Below are positions 1-7,707 of a stretch of 49,032 nt of DNA, piece after piece. This stretch comes from Candidatus Gastranaerophilales bacterium. GTDB lineage: Bacteria; Cyanobacteriota; Vampirovibrionia; Gastranaerophilales; Gastranaerophilaceae. A program made the position numbers and the translations under genes. The stretch spans positions 1 through 49,032 of the forward strand of contig CAAGEQ010000040.1 of assembly GCA_900768915.1 (NCBI GenBank), written 5' to 3'. A model generated the notes under the pieces. The model had not been told where the DNA came from. It ran no database searches and saw nothing but the letters and a program-made list of their open reading frames with translations. Every line of letters starts with the position of its first letter. Positions within the stretch are counted from its first letter, which is position 1.

Positions 1-480
1 GAGTCTCACAACTCGTGATTTTGTATATTTTTTAATGTTTCAAAATCACTCAAACAGTTCGACATTATGTTTCATTAACATTCTCGGTTCACTCCGCTAT
101 TGCCGATTTTTAGTTATGTGATATTTGCTATATTTTATTTACTGTCATTGCGAAAATTTACTTCGTAAATTTTCGGCAATCCAGAAAAATGTCACCTTGA
201 ACTTGTTTCAAGGTCTAAAAAAGAGATTCCGAAACGAGTTCGGAATGACTCTATACTGGACTGCTTCGTCGCTTCGCTTCTCGTAATGATGTGATTTAAC
301 AAGTGAGAAGTAAAATTCGACCTTAGCGTAATGAACCATCATTGTTTTATTCTGCTCTATGTTGAGCGAATTTTCGGTAGGGCGAAGGCGAAAGCCTAGC
401 CCTTTCGCACTCTGTCGGCAATCCGCTTTTGTTTCGTTTTCTTGTCGGTACAAGAAAATGAAAATAAAAATTTAGTTATA
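1..480. repeat. Intergenic repeat island 1 (composite hairpin modules)
   Basis: No gene is supported here. The stretch is a string of hairpin modules found again at 18240-18660 and 21780-22445. Module E is a 9-bp stem at 15-49 (GTGATTTTG/CAAAATCAC). Module C is a perfect 11-bp stem at 151-175 flanked by GTCATTG and GGCAATCC. Module D is at 195-213 (CCTTGAA/TTCAAGG). Module B is at 226-246 (ATTCCGAA/TTCGGAAT). Module A at 282-402 matches 22063-22187 in the opposite orientation. An apparent 81-aa leftward reading frame across 208-453 is repeat sequence read in frame: its GLGFRLRPTEN peptide recurs at the 18.4-kb island. Repeat content is seen directly; a mobile or regulatory role is unknown. 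Confidence 0.85.
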
Positions 481-505
481 ATAACACTCTCAATATAATA
501 TACAT

Positions 506-1039
506 TTATATTGAATATATTTGTTTCAATACAAATACATCATTATCCGACGGAATAGATATATTCTTCTGATGAGGTACATACATCAAATCATCAACAT
601 CAACACCGTGTCCCAAACCCAATGCGTGTCCAAACTCATGCATCATTGCAAAATATATACTTTCATTAGTTGTATTTTTCCCAGAATATTCATTTGGTAA
701 TCCAACCTCAATTGCTATTTTTCGTAATTCACCATTAACTATAGATAAATATTTACACATACCCTCAAAAACACGACCCACTTTTACCCAATGAACAATT
801 ATATCTGCACAAACTGAGGATTGTACAACATTAAACTTTAATAGAAGTTTATTATTCAACAAAATATTATTCCAAGACTCTATTGCCTTATTTATATCAA
901 AATATAGACTTTCCTTATTTTGAATATTTGCAGTTATTGGAGTAACAAACACATTAATTTCTGATTTATACCAACGGCATAATTTACCATTATACTTTGA
1001 ATTTTCTATATATTCATTGATATTACCAGAAATAGTCAT
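506..1039 (-). CDS. Matrixin-like (M10) zinc metalloprotease
   Basis: This 177-aa protein carries the extended zincin signature HEFGHALGLGH (HExxHxxGxxH) in its C-terminal half, with three histidine zinc ligands and the catalytic Glu. About ten residues later comes a Met-turn-like DDLMYVP. That is the M10/metzincin arrangement, and the length equals a bare catalytic domain. I see no signal peptide, propeptide or membrane segment, so either it is exported by a non-Sec route or it acts inside the cell. Substrate unknown. It is divergent from the heptosyltransferase at 1108. A TATAAT lies exactly 6 nt before its ATG and no Shine-Dalgarno is visible, so its mRNA is probably leaderless. Confidence 0.8.
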   Translation of the reverse strand: MTISGNINEYIENSKYNGKLCRWYKSEINVFVTPITANIQNKESLYFDINKAIESWNNILLNNKLLLKFNVVQSSVCADIIVHWVKVGRVFEGMCKYLSIVNGELRKIAIEVGLPNEYSGKNTTNESIYFAMMHEFGHALGLGHGVDVDDLMYVPHQKNISIPSDNDVFVLKQIYSI

Positions 1040-1045
1040 AACAAA

Positions 1046-1051
1046 ATTATA
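1046..1051 (-). promoter_or_regulatory. -10 box of the metalloprotease gene (leaderless)
   Basis: TATAAT on the minus strand, with 6 nt before the ATG at 1039. Transcription would begin at or next to the start codon. No clear -35 is visible. The spacing matches five other genes in the window. Confidence 0.6.
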
Positions 1052-1095
1052 TTAAAAATATTATTCTAAATCTACGAAACTTTTCATGTTTGGTT

Positions 1096-1101
1096 TAAAA
1101 T
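1096..1101 (+). promoter_or_regulatory. -10-like box of the heptosyltransferase gene (leaderless)
   Basis: TAAAAT ending 6 nt before the ATG at 1108. There is no Shine-Dalgarno in the few bases between. The -35 is poor, so this is weaker than the copies at 6105 and 31725. Confidence 0.45.
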
Positions 1102-1107
1102 CAAAAC

Positions 1108-2148
1108 ATGCCAGATAACAAACAAAAAGTTTTAATAATTCGACTTAGTGCAATGGGTGACGTAATCTTCACAATACCATTAGCGAATGTACTAAAAGAC
1201 AATGGATACAATGTAACATGGCTAGTATCAGAAAAAGGCTACCAGTTAGTAAAAAACAACCCTTGCTTAGATAAAGTTATACTTGCACCTATTGAAAAGT
1301 GGAAAAAATCACATACTCCATTTAAAAACTTTTTAGAATATATTTCTATACTAAAACAAATTAGAAACGAAAAATATGATATTGCACTAGATATACAACT
1401 AATACTTAAAAGCCTTTTATGGACATTATTTTGTGGTGCAAAAAGAAGAATCGTAGCAAAAAATGCCAGAGAACTCTCAATACTAGGTGGAAATGAAATC
1501 ATACCAGCAACACGTGTTGGCAATAACCCACATGCTGTCAAAAGTTATCTAAAATATGCTGAATACTTAGGACTGAATACCGATAATATCAAGGTGAGTT
1601 TGCCACAGACATCAAAAGAAACAAAAGAAAAAATATCAGAATTACTTCAACCAATAGAAAATAAACCTTTTATTTTGGTTGCACCGGCTACTACTTGGAC
1701 CACTAAACATTGGAACAAGGACAATTGGAAAACTCTAATACCAAAACTTAGTGAAAAATACACTCTTGTTTTTACTGGAACAGAAAAAGATAAAGAACTA
1801 ATTTCTTATATATCAGAAGACAAATACTTAAACCTTGCTGGTAAGACGAATTTAGAAGAACTTCAAGAATTGTTGAGTAGAGCAGAATTAGTTATTTCAA
1901 TGGATTCCGGAACAACTCATCTTGCTTGGGCAACACAAAAACCTAAAATCGTATCTATTTTTTGTTCTACACCTGAAACATTATATGCACCTATTGGAGA
2001 TAAATATATTTCAGTATCAGCAAAAGAACATTGTTCACCTTGCCATAGAAAAAGGTGTCCGAAAGGTACAAACGAATGTACAAACTATCCCACAATAGAT
2101 GAAGTTTATAATGCAATTGAAACATTATTAAATAATAAGAGCCGATAA
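1108..2148 (+). CDS. Glycosyltransferase family 9 (heptosyltransferase-type)
   Basis: This 346-aa protein has the GT9 layout. An N-terminal GT-B Rossmann half starts RLSAMGDVIFTIPLANVL, containing the conserved G-D of the acceptor side. The C-terminal nucleotide-sugar half has the aromatic/Lys segment TTKHWNKDNW and then MDSGTTHLAWA, the family D-x-G-x-x-H-L-A motif. It ends with a Cys cluster (CSPCHRKRCP plus a later Cys) typical of many members. The role is transfer of a heptose or related sugar to a lipid A core-type acceptor at the cytoplasmic face; the sugar is not predictable. A second paralogue lies at 34117. The gene ends in a terminator overlapping its last codons. Confidence 0.9.
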   Translation: MPDNKQKVLIIRLSAMGDVIFTIPLANVLKDNGYNVTWLVSEKGYQLVKNNPCLDKVILAPIEKWKKSHTPFKNFLEYISILKQIRNEKYDIALDIQLILKSLLWTLFCGAKRRIVAKNARELSILGGNEIIPATRVGNNPHAVKSYLKYAEYLGLNTDNIKVSLPQTSKETKEKISELLQPIENKPFILVAPATTWTTKHWNKDNWKTLIPKLSEKYTLVFTGTEKDKELISYISEDKYLNLAGKTNLEELQELLSRAELVISMDSGTTHLAWATQKPKIVSIFCSTPETLYAPIGDKYISVSAKEHCSPCHRKRCPKGTNECTNYPTIDEVYNAIETLLNNKSR

Positions 2149-2163
2149 TAATTAAATCGGCTC
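2139..2163. terminator. Terminator hairpin between convergent genes
   Basis: GAGCCGAT/ATCGGCTC, an 8-bp perfect stem, overlaps the stop codon of the rightward gene at 2146-2148. It lies between convergent genes ending at 2148 and 2178 and may serve both. The T-run is modest. Confidence 0.65.
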
Positions 2164-2177
2164 CTTGTTATTTATTA

Positions 2178-4781
2178 TTAAAACATTTCTGGCATACATT
2201 GTTCTGGTTTTGTAGTTGGCATATTTTGTTTATACATGTATCTTAAATATTCAACAGAATTTGTTTGTTTCATATTTGGATTAAATAATTGATGAATCGC
2301 TTCTGTTGGAGGTAATTGCAACAAATTAAATAACTCTTGTTTTTTAGGTGCTGCTTTATATTTTGCACCAATTGCTCCAAAATCTTTGAGAATTCCAGGA
2401 ACATCGCCTATTCCCATATTTTCAGATGTTTTCTTATGCAAGAATGAATTCATCAAGTTTTGGAAAGAATTATTTGCAGAAGTTTTTGCTTTATTCAAAT
2501 TTAATTGAGTATCATTTGGCATAATATTAAATTTTCTCATAATATTTGATGAAATTTTAACAACAGCATCATTATCCATACTTGGTAATTTTGTTTCTGT
2601 ATCAAAGAAGATTTTATTCAATTCTTTTTCAACTAATTGTTCAGCTTGTTCTTTTGTCATACCTTCTGGTAAAACTGCACCATCTGTAACAAATTTCGAA
2701 ATATCTTTTGTATTTGCCTTTTTGATAAATGATGTCAACTGCAAACTTCTAAGAGATTGTTCTCTAGATAAATCAACAGTATTACCAGTATCAATCAATG
2801 TAAATATTTTACCTTTTTTAGTTTTCAATGCACCTAAATCAATAAAGATATTTCCTGGGTGAATATCAGCATGTAATGTTTTACCATTTTTATCAACTTT
2901 ATGGAATTGTTCTACCATAACGTCCATATATTTCATCAATACGGCTTTTACTTCATCATCAGATAAATCAAAATCATCGAAATTTGGAGATTTACTTCTA
3001 ATTTTTTCAATTTCTTTATCTATTTCTTCTATTCTATATGAAGAAGCCCATTTCTTTTCAGATTGCAATTCATGATATTTAGCAAAAGTTTCTACACTAA
3101 TACCATTTGCTTTTTCCATTACATAAATTCCAGATTTTGCTTCAATTGGTTTCACTACATTTGCCATTTTAGTAGTTGCAGCTAATTTTTGTGCTGCTTT
3201 CATCTCATTTTCAAAATCAACTTCTTTTGAAATACCATCTGCTAAATTTCTTACATTTCTAACTAAATATTTTTGTTCTTCTGTCAATTTTTCTTCTGGA
3301 AGACCTTGTGTAATCAATTCAATAAAGGTTTTTTCATCTTTTTTAATTTTTTCAGCAGTTATGCCATCTTTTAGAATTTTGATACAAACTTCTTTACCTG
3401 ATGCATCTTTTGCTAAATAACTTTCAGCGATAGTACCAACACCTAATAATTTTGAAATTGTATATTTACCATCTTCACCAATTAACTTATTAACTTCTGC
3501 TTGAGCTTGTTCAATAGTTCTTGATGGTGGACAATTTTCTTTTAATGCTTTTACTAATGGTTCGCCATTACCTTTAATTTGTAAAAATTTAACTGCAAAA
3601 ATATTTTCATCTGTTAACTTACGTATTTTATCTTCTAAACTACCAGAACCATATCTTATATCACGGATAGCACTAGAATTTAATAAAATTTCTTCAAGTT
3701 GTTGATATGAAGTCATTGTTGTCGCATATTCTGACTCAACTAAATTAACACCTTTTAAATCTTTTACGGTTTTTTCGACATTTTTAACCAATGTTTCATT
3801 AAACTTACCTTTTTTAATTGCAACAGCAGCAATTGTTGCAGTACCAATTGCAGTCATTACACCATTATTTTTCAAAGTATTAACAAAATCACCAACAGAT
3901 TTTTTATTATCATCATTTGAACTTGCAGCATATCTTGTTCCAATACCCGCTAGAGCATATAATGGTCCACCTATTAAACCTCCACCTAGTGTAACAATCG
4001 GTGCAAAAACACCATTTAATACACCAGTAAAGAAATTCTTTTTATCCTGAGATTTGTTAGCTTCAACTCTATCTCTTTGTAAATGTTTAATTTCTTTTTT
4101 TAACTGTCTAATTTCAGCCTTTGGTGCATTTTCTGCTTTCTTTTGTTTTAATTGCTCTTTCAAAGATTTTTCTTCATCTGAAACACTAAATTCCTTTGAG
4201 CCAATTCTATCAAGTTTTAAGACTGCCAACTTAGTAAATCCGGCGGTTAAAGCGGCTACGCTGGCGGCAATAGCAGTAACTTTACCTTTTGAACCTACTA
4301 AATTTTTCAAATTTTCCATTGAATTTTTACCTAAAAAGTTTTTAAAATTTTCAGAAATAGCATCTAATTTGAATGAACCATTAAAGGTTTCAGCCAAATT
4401 CTTTAACAAGAAAAACGAACCTAATCCTGCACCTGAAGATGCAACATCACCAAAAACTTGAGCAGAATTTTCTTGTGAAACTCTATAATCAGATATAGTT
4501 TTTTCAGCTACTTTTTTATCAACTTTTCCATTTTCATAATCTTGAATAGTTGATTCAACTTTCTTTGAACCAATACCGAAATGAGTTACGTTTTTAAAAG
4601 CATTATATACCCTTTCAAACAAACCATTTTTCTTGTGTTGTGTAACAAATTCATCTCTCAAATCATTACTACTAGTTGAAGCCGTAACAGGAGCAGATGA
4701 TGTTTTTGGTGCTGTTTGTTGTGGCTTAACAGTTTGAACACCATTAATATTATTAATAAAATCGTTCATTCTCAAAGACAT
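2178..4781 (-). CDS. Membrane-associated ABC1/AarF-like atypical kinase with tagged N-terminus
   Basis: Start chosen at MSLRMNDFINN because GGGG lies 8 nt upstream; an in-frame GTG farther upstream lacks a Shine-Dalgarno. Of 867 aa, roughly the first 60 are low-complexity (INNINGVQTVKP, then Thr/Ser/Ala). Next come several Gly/Ala-rich hydrophobic segments (about residues 100-330) that look membrane-inserted, with a charged coiled-coil between them. The second half is kinase-like: a strand-loop with invariant-type Lys in EVCIKILKDG, the catalytic-loop signature LHADIHPGNIF (HxDxHPGN of the ABC1/UbiB family) and LIDTGN as the metal-binding DFG equivalent. I do not see the family's KxGQ motif, and the Ala-rich nucleotide loop reads GVGTIAESY. 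Ordinary UbiB function in quinone synthesis is therefore doubtful. Substrate unknown. Confidence 0.7.
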   Translation of the reverse strand: MSLRMNDFINNINGVQTVKPQQTAPKTSSAPVTASTSSNDLRDEFVTQHKKNGLFERVYNAFKNVTHFGIGSKKVESTIQDYENGKVDKKVAEKTISDYRVSQENSAQVFGDVASSGAGLGSFFLLKNLAETFNGSFKLDAISENFKNFLGKNSMENLKNLVGSKGKVTAIAASVAALTAGFTKLAVLKLDRIGSKEFSVSDEEKSLKEQLKQKKAENAPKAEIRQLKKEIKHLQRDRVEANKSQDKKNFFTGVLNGVFAPIVTLGGGLIGGPLYALAGIGTRYAASSNDDNKKSVGDFVNTLKNNGVMTAIGTATIAAVAIKKGKFNETLVKNVEKTVKDLKGVNLVESEYATTMTSYQQLEEILLNSSAIRDIRYGSGSLEDKIRKLTDENIFAVKFLQIKGNGEPLVKALKENCPPSRTIEQAQAEVNKLIGEDGKYTISKLLGVGTIAESYLAKDASGKEVCIKILKDGITAEKIKKDEKTFIELITQGLPEEKLTEEQKYLVRNVRNLADGISKEVDFENEMKAAQKLAATTKMANVVKPIEAKSGIYVMEKANGISVETFAKYHELQSEKKWASSYRIEEIDKEIEKIRSKSPNFDDFDLSDDEVKAVLMKYMDVMVEQFHKVDKNGKTLHADIHPGNIFIDLGALKTKKGKIFTLIDTGNTVDLSREQSLRSLQLTSFIKKANTKDISKFVTDGAVLPEGMTKEQAEQLVEKELNKIFFDTETKLPSMDNDAVVKISSNIMRKFNIMPNDTQLNLNKAKTSANNSFQNLMNSFLHKKTSENMGIGDVPGILKDFGAIGAKYKAAPKKQELFNLLQLPPTEAIHQLFNPNMKQTNSVEYLRYMYKQNMPTTKPEQCMPEMF

Positions 4782-4892
4782 AATAATATCCCCAAAACTT
4801 AATCTCACTTATTTATATAAAGAGTTTTTTGAGATAATAATTGATTAAAGAACTCACATGTTTAATATATTCTTTACAATAATTAATAAGAA

Positions 4893-5450
4893 CTACAAAT
4901 TTAACATCTTATCAAAATCTTCACGACCTAATTTAAAATAATTTTGTTTCTTGCCAGACTTAAATAACATCTTTTCATAAAATGGTTTAGCATCACGCAA
5001 TGAATAAGTTTCAACTTCTATCATGTCTTTATTTTTCGCATCTTGAACAACATTTTTCACAATTGCTTTTCCTATCCCTGCATATTTATTTTTTGTATAA
5101 GCATCGCATCTACCACTAACCAAGTAAGTTAAATTCTTAGTATCAATAACATCAATCGTTTCAACTAAACCTAAAATTTTCTTTGGATTTAGTTTTTTCA
5201 AATTTTTATGTTGAGAAGTCAATGCAAAAATCTCAGAAAATCTATCATCAATATCTTCTAAAATATTTTTTGTTAATTGATGAGTGTTACACTCTTGTGA
5301 AAATTTTGTTATTGCCGGTTTGTCTTCTGGTAAAATTCTAACATAATTAACATTAACATCTTTAAATTTATTACCGACAACACGTCTTTGTACTGTTGTT
5401 GAATTTAGTTTTATTGCGGTAAATTGAGTATTATTAATAGTCGTATTCAT
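4893..5450 (-). CDS. GNAT-like N-acetyltransferase domain protein with tagged N-terminus
   Basis: I prefer the start MNTTINNTQFTAIK (185 aa). An upstream in-frame ATG at 5468 adds only MCVQLC and lies too close to a TATATT-like -10. The C-terminal half contains YAGIGKAIVKNVVQ, which fits the acetyl-CoA pyrophosphate loop (Q/R-x-x-G-x-G/A), then a helix and AKPFYEKMLFK, typical of the last GNAT strand and helix. The first ~60 residues match no family I know. The INNTQFTAI segment fits the N-terminal tag seen in many neighbours. Acceptor substrate unknown. It lies upstream of the ABC1-like gene in the same direction with a gap of about 110 bp. Confidence 0.55.
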   Translation of the reverse strand: MNTTINNTQFTAIKLNSTTVQRRVVGNKFKDVNVNYVRILPEDKPAITKFSQECNTHQLTKNILEDIDDRFSEIFALTSQHKNLKKLNPKKILGLVETIDVIDTKNLTYLVSGRCDAYTKNKYAGIGKAIVKNVVQDAKNKDMIEVETYSLRDAKPFYEKMLFKSGKKQNYFKLGREDFDKMLNL

Positions 5451-5511
5451 ACATAATTGAACACACATAAAAATATAAATTGCTACTATTTTAAAAAGTG
5501 TTAATAGTTGC

Positions 5512-5540
5512 TTGATTATAAACTTTCTTCATGGTTATAA
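5512..5540 (+). promoter_or_regulatory. Promoter of rpsP
   Basis: -35 TTGATT at 5512-5517, 17-bp spacer, -10 TATAAT at 5535-5540. This predicts transcription starting near 5547 and a leader of about 87 nt. Confidence 0.7.
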
Positions 5541-5546
5541 TTATTA

Positions 5547-5632
5547 TGGAATAACTCTCTCCTCTTAGGGTTATTTAGCTGAGAGTTAAGCGGCGAATTC
5601 TCACAACGGAACACAAAAAAGAAGGAATTTAA
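5547..5632 (+). promoter_or_regulatory. Structured 5' leader of rpsP
   Basis: A 7-bp perfect stem (AACTCTC at 5553-5559 with GAGAGTT at 5581-5587) encloses a 21-nt region, followed by an AGCGGCGAATTC segment and then the GAAGGA ribosome site. It is longer and more structured than the leaders of neighbouring genes. I do not recognise an Rfam class. Ribosomal-protein autoregulation is only a possibility. Confidence 0.35.
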
Positions 5633-5633
5633 A

Positions 5634-6020
5634 ATGTTAAAAATCAGACTTAAAAGATTAGGTGCTAAAAAAGCTCCAACATACAGAGTTATCGTTATTA
5701 ATTCAACTACAAAACGTGAAGGTAAACCTATCGAAGAATTAGGTCACTACAACCCAAAAACAAAAGTTATGCAATTAAACAAATCTAAAGCAGAAGAATG
5801 GATTTCTAAAGGTGCTCAACCTACAGAAACAGTTGCATACTTAATCAAAAATTGTAACGAAGACGGTACATTAAACTACAAAAAGAAAGAAACTGTAAAA
5901 CTTTCTAAAAAAGCACAAGCAAAAGCTGCTGCAGAAGCAGAAGCAAAGGCTCAAGCAGAAGCAGAAGCAAAGGCTGCTGCTGAGGCTGCATCTGCTGAAG
6001 AAGCACCTGCTGAAGCATAG
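5634..6020 (+). CDS. rpsP: 30S ribosomal protein S16
   Basis: The N-terminus MLKIRLKRLGAKKAPTYRV and the EELGHYNPKT segment are diagnostic for bS16. The core is about 80 aa. The remaining ~45 residues form a Lys/Ala/Glu repeat (AEAEAKAQAEAEAKAAAE), an acidic low-complexity tail beyond the usual length, probably helical or disordered. The GAAGGA ribosome site is 5-6 nt upstream. The gene has its own promoter and a strong terminator, so it is monocistronic. Confidence 0.97.
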   Translation: MLKIRLKRLGAKKAPTYRVIVINSTTKREGKPIEELGHYNPKTKVMQLNKSKAEEWISKGAQPTETVAYLIKNCNEDGTLNYKKKETVKLSKKAQAKAAAEAEAKAQAEAEAKAAAEAASAEEAPAEA

Positions 6021-6046
6021 TTTAATAACTAAATTTTTTACTAAAA

Positions 6047-6079
6047 ACGATAGAATTTTAATGAGATTCTATCGTTTTT
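6047..6079 (+). terminator. rpsP terminator
   Basis: AACGATAGAAT pairs with ATTCTATCGTT around a short loop, followed by a T-rich run. Typical Rho-independent form, 27 nt after the rpsP stop. Confidence 0.85.
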
Positions 6080-6082
6080 GTT

Positions 6083-6110
6083 TTGTGATAACAAAATTTC
6101 GGTGTATAAT
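6083..6110 (+). promoter_or_regulatory. rnpA promoter, predicted leaderless
   Basis: -35 TTGTGA at 6083-6088, 16-bp spacer, perfect -10 TATAAT at 6105-6110, then 6 nt to the ATG at 6117. There is no Shine-Dalgarno in those 6 nt, so the transcript should start at or within a base of the initiation codon. Confidence 0.7.
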
Positions 6111-6116
6111 TCTTGT

Positions 6117-6461
6117 ATGCTACCAAAACAAAATAGATTAAAGAAAAAGCAAGCATTTAATGCAACATACAGAACCAAGAATTTTCACCACAATGGCGGA
6201 ATAACCCTAAATGTTGGGAAAAAACATACTGATGGTATTGTAAAAATTGGTTTTGTAGTAAGCAAAAAAACTCATAAACGTGCTGTTAAAAGAAATCGAC
6301 TAAAACGACTAATGCGAGAAAGTATCAGACTAATTCTTAAAGAAGAACATAATCTCAACCAATATATGTCACTAATTTTTACAGCACACACGAGTGCATT
6401 AGGAAAATCATTTAATCAAATAGACAAATCTATTAAAAATTTAATCAAGGAGATTTCATAA
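6117..6461 (+). CDS. rnpA: Ribonuclease P protein component
   Basis: 114 aa. The start is set at MLPKQNRLKKKQAF, the usual RnpA opening; a TTG 39 nt upstream would place the promoter inside the gene. The signature helix KRAVKRNRLKRLMRE is the basic RNR motif that contacts the RNase P RNA. The protein helps the ribozyme mature the 5' end of tRNAs. Usual partners such as rpmH, yidC and jag are not adjacent; rpsP lies upstream and an unknown gene follows with a 2-bp gap, probably co-transcribed. Confidence 0.95.
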   Translation: MLPKQNRLKKKQAFNATYRTKNFHHNGGITLNVGKKHTDGIVKIGFVVSKKTHKRAVKRNRLKRLMRESIRLILKEEHNLNQYMSLIFTAHTSALGKSFNQIDKSIKNLIKEIS

Positions 6462-6463
6462 TT

Positions 6464-7051
6464 ATGATGATAGAACACGACATACCACCTAATATGCGTG
6501 TTATTGATGAGACTTTACTATATCCAATATATCCATCAGGATTGTTAGAAAACCAATCTGCTATAATTAGGTATCAACATTCTAGTCTTAAAGAACCAAC
6601 TCTAAAACTGGTTGATTATATTTATGACTACAACGGGAACTATATCTCTCCTGGAATATACGAACTAGCATTATCTGATGATAAAGAATTTTTATTACTA
6701 ATAGAATCACACAATCTTATAGCAGTTATTCCTGTATTCAAACTCGCACAAAACGAAGCAGAAGTACAACGAATACAACAAGAAAAAGCAGAACATAATA
6801 AAAAACATAAAAAACGCAAAGTTAAGTATCGAGAAAAATTGCAATCAATTGTACGTACAAAATACGCAATGGAAGCAATCACACCACCAGAAGATTATAC
6901 ATATATGAATGCTCAAATAGAATATATAGAAGAAGGTGGATATTACTTAATAACATACGAAAATGGAATGTATCGTGCTTGGGGTGCAATAAAAGTTCGT
7001 AACAGACATGGCGGAAAAGCACCAGAAAATTTAAGAGAAAAAACGAAATAA
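6464..7051 (+). CDS. Conserved hypothetical protein downstream of rnpA
   Basis: This 195-aa soluble protein follows rnpA after 2 nt, with AAGGAG upstream of the tandem ATGs. The middle third is very basic (HNKKHKKRKVKYREK), which would suit nucleic-acid contact; the flanks are β-strand-rich (GGYYLITYENGMYRAWGAIKV). No catalytic motif, signal peptide or membrane helix is visible. Co-transcription with rnpA is likely. I do not recognise the family. Confidence 0.6.
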   Translation: MMIEHDIPPNMRVIDETLLYPIYPSGLLENQSAIIRYQHSSLKEPTLKLVDYIYDYNGNYISPGIYELALSDDKEFLLLIESHNLIAVIPVFKLAQNEAEVQRIQQEKAEHNKKHKKRKVKYREKLQSIVRTKYAMEAITPPEDYTYMNAQIEYIEEGGYYLITYENGMYRAWGAIKVRNRHGGKAPENLREKTK

Positions 7052-7106
7052 TAAATTTAAAAACAACAAAATCTATGTTATTATTAACTAACAAATGGAG
7101 GTTATT

Positions 7107-7370
7107 ATGCGTGTATCATCAATCGGACTATCACCTAATTTTGCTAGTACAGTACAAAATAATGAAAATAAAAAATCGAAAAAGCATCTAAATCCTGTAA
7201 CTACAACTGGATATATGGCACTTGGATTTTTTGGTGCGTCAATGATTACAGGCATTGAAAAAAGTATGAAATTACACAGAGCATCTTGCTATTTGGCAGT
7301 AGCATCTGCTGTTGCTCACGTAGCATCACTTGGTATGCATAAACACCATAAGCCAGAAAATGTAGGATAA
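7107..7370 (+). CDS. Small tagged protein with hydrophobic core
   Basis: 87 aa. The start at MRVSSIGLSPNFAS is preceded by GGAGG with good spacing; the upstream in-frame ATG overlaps that site. SPNFAS fits the N-terminal tag motif. Residues ~30-50 (TGYMALGFFGASMITGI) and ~60-75 (ASCYLAVASAVAHVASL) are two short hydrophobic stretches, possibly a helical hairpin in the membrane. The tail ends HKHHKPENVG, His/Lys-rich. Function unknown. Four bases separate it from the next membrane protein, so the two probably share a transcript. Confidence 0.6.
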   Translation: MRVSSIGLSPNFASTVQNNENKKSKKHLNPVTTTGYMALGFFGASMITGIEKSMKLHRASCYLAVASAVAHVASLGMHKHHKPENVG

Positions 7371-7373
7371 ACA

Positions 7374-7706
7374 ATGAAACATTTTGAACTTTTTTCACTA
7401 AATACACTTATTATAATATTATCTGCAATGCTTTTAGGTGTTGTACTAGGAAAATTTTGTCCATCAAATATTCATTTACAAACTGCTACATTTTTTCATA
7501 ACATCTATGTAAAAATACACCCTGAATCTCAAAAAGATACAAAAACAATCATTATGGAAAGAGCAACAAAAGATATACAAACATATACAGGTAATGATAT
7601 TTTTGAAGAGCCTCAGAAGAAAAAAAATAATTTTATTATCTTTATCAAAAAGATATTTCATAAAAACACCAAAAACGACACAAATTTAGATTTAATTATT
7701 CAATAA
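7374..7706 (+). CDS. Single-pass membrane protein, function unknown
   Basis: 110 aa with one N-terminal transmembrane segment (about residues 10-28, TLIIILSAMLLGVVLGKF), then a basic cytosolic-type region rich in Lys and Asn. The Gly-x-x-Gly of the segment (LLGVVLGK) could support helix packing. It probably forms an operon with the preceding small gene. No family recognised. It ends 1 bp from the convergent lgt gene. Confidence 0.5.
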   Translation: MKHFELFSLNTLIIILSAMLLGVVLGKFCPSNIHLQTATFFHNIYVKIHPESQKDTKTIIMERATKDIQTYTGNDIFEEPQKKKNNFIIFIKKIFHKNTKNDTNLDLIIQ

Positions 7707-7707
7707 T

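Noticed and set aside
208..453. 81-aa leftward reading frame in island 1
   Set aside because: It lies wholly in repeat sequence; its GLGFRLRPTEN peptide recurs in island 2 only because the DNA repeats. No ribosome site.
4054..4461. 135-aa frame antisense to the ABC1-like gene
   Set aside because: Phe/Ser/Lys-biased translation of the opposite strand of a strongly supported gene; no ribosome site.
6078..6116. Longer rnpA starting at TTG 6078
   Set aside because: It would contain the promoter -10 and part of the rpsP terminator; MLPKQNRL is the normal family start.
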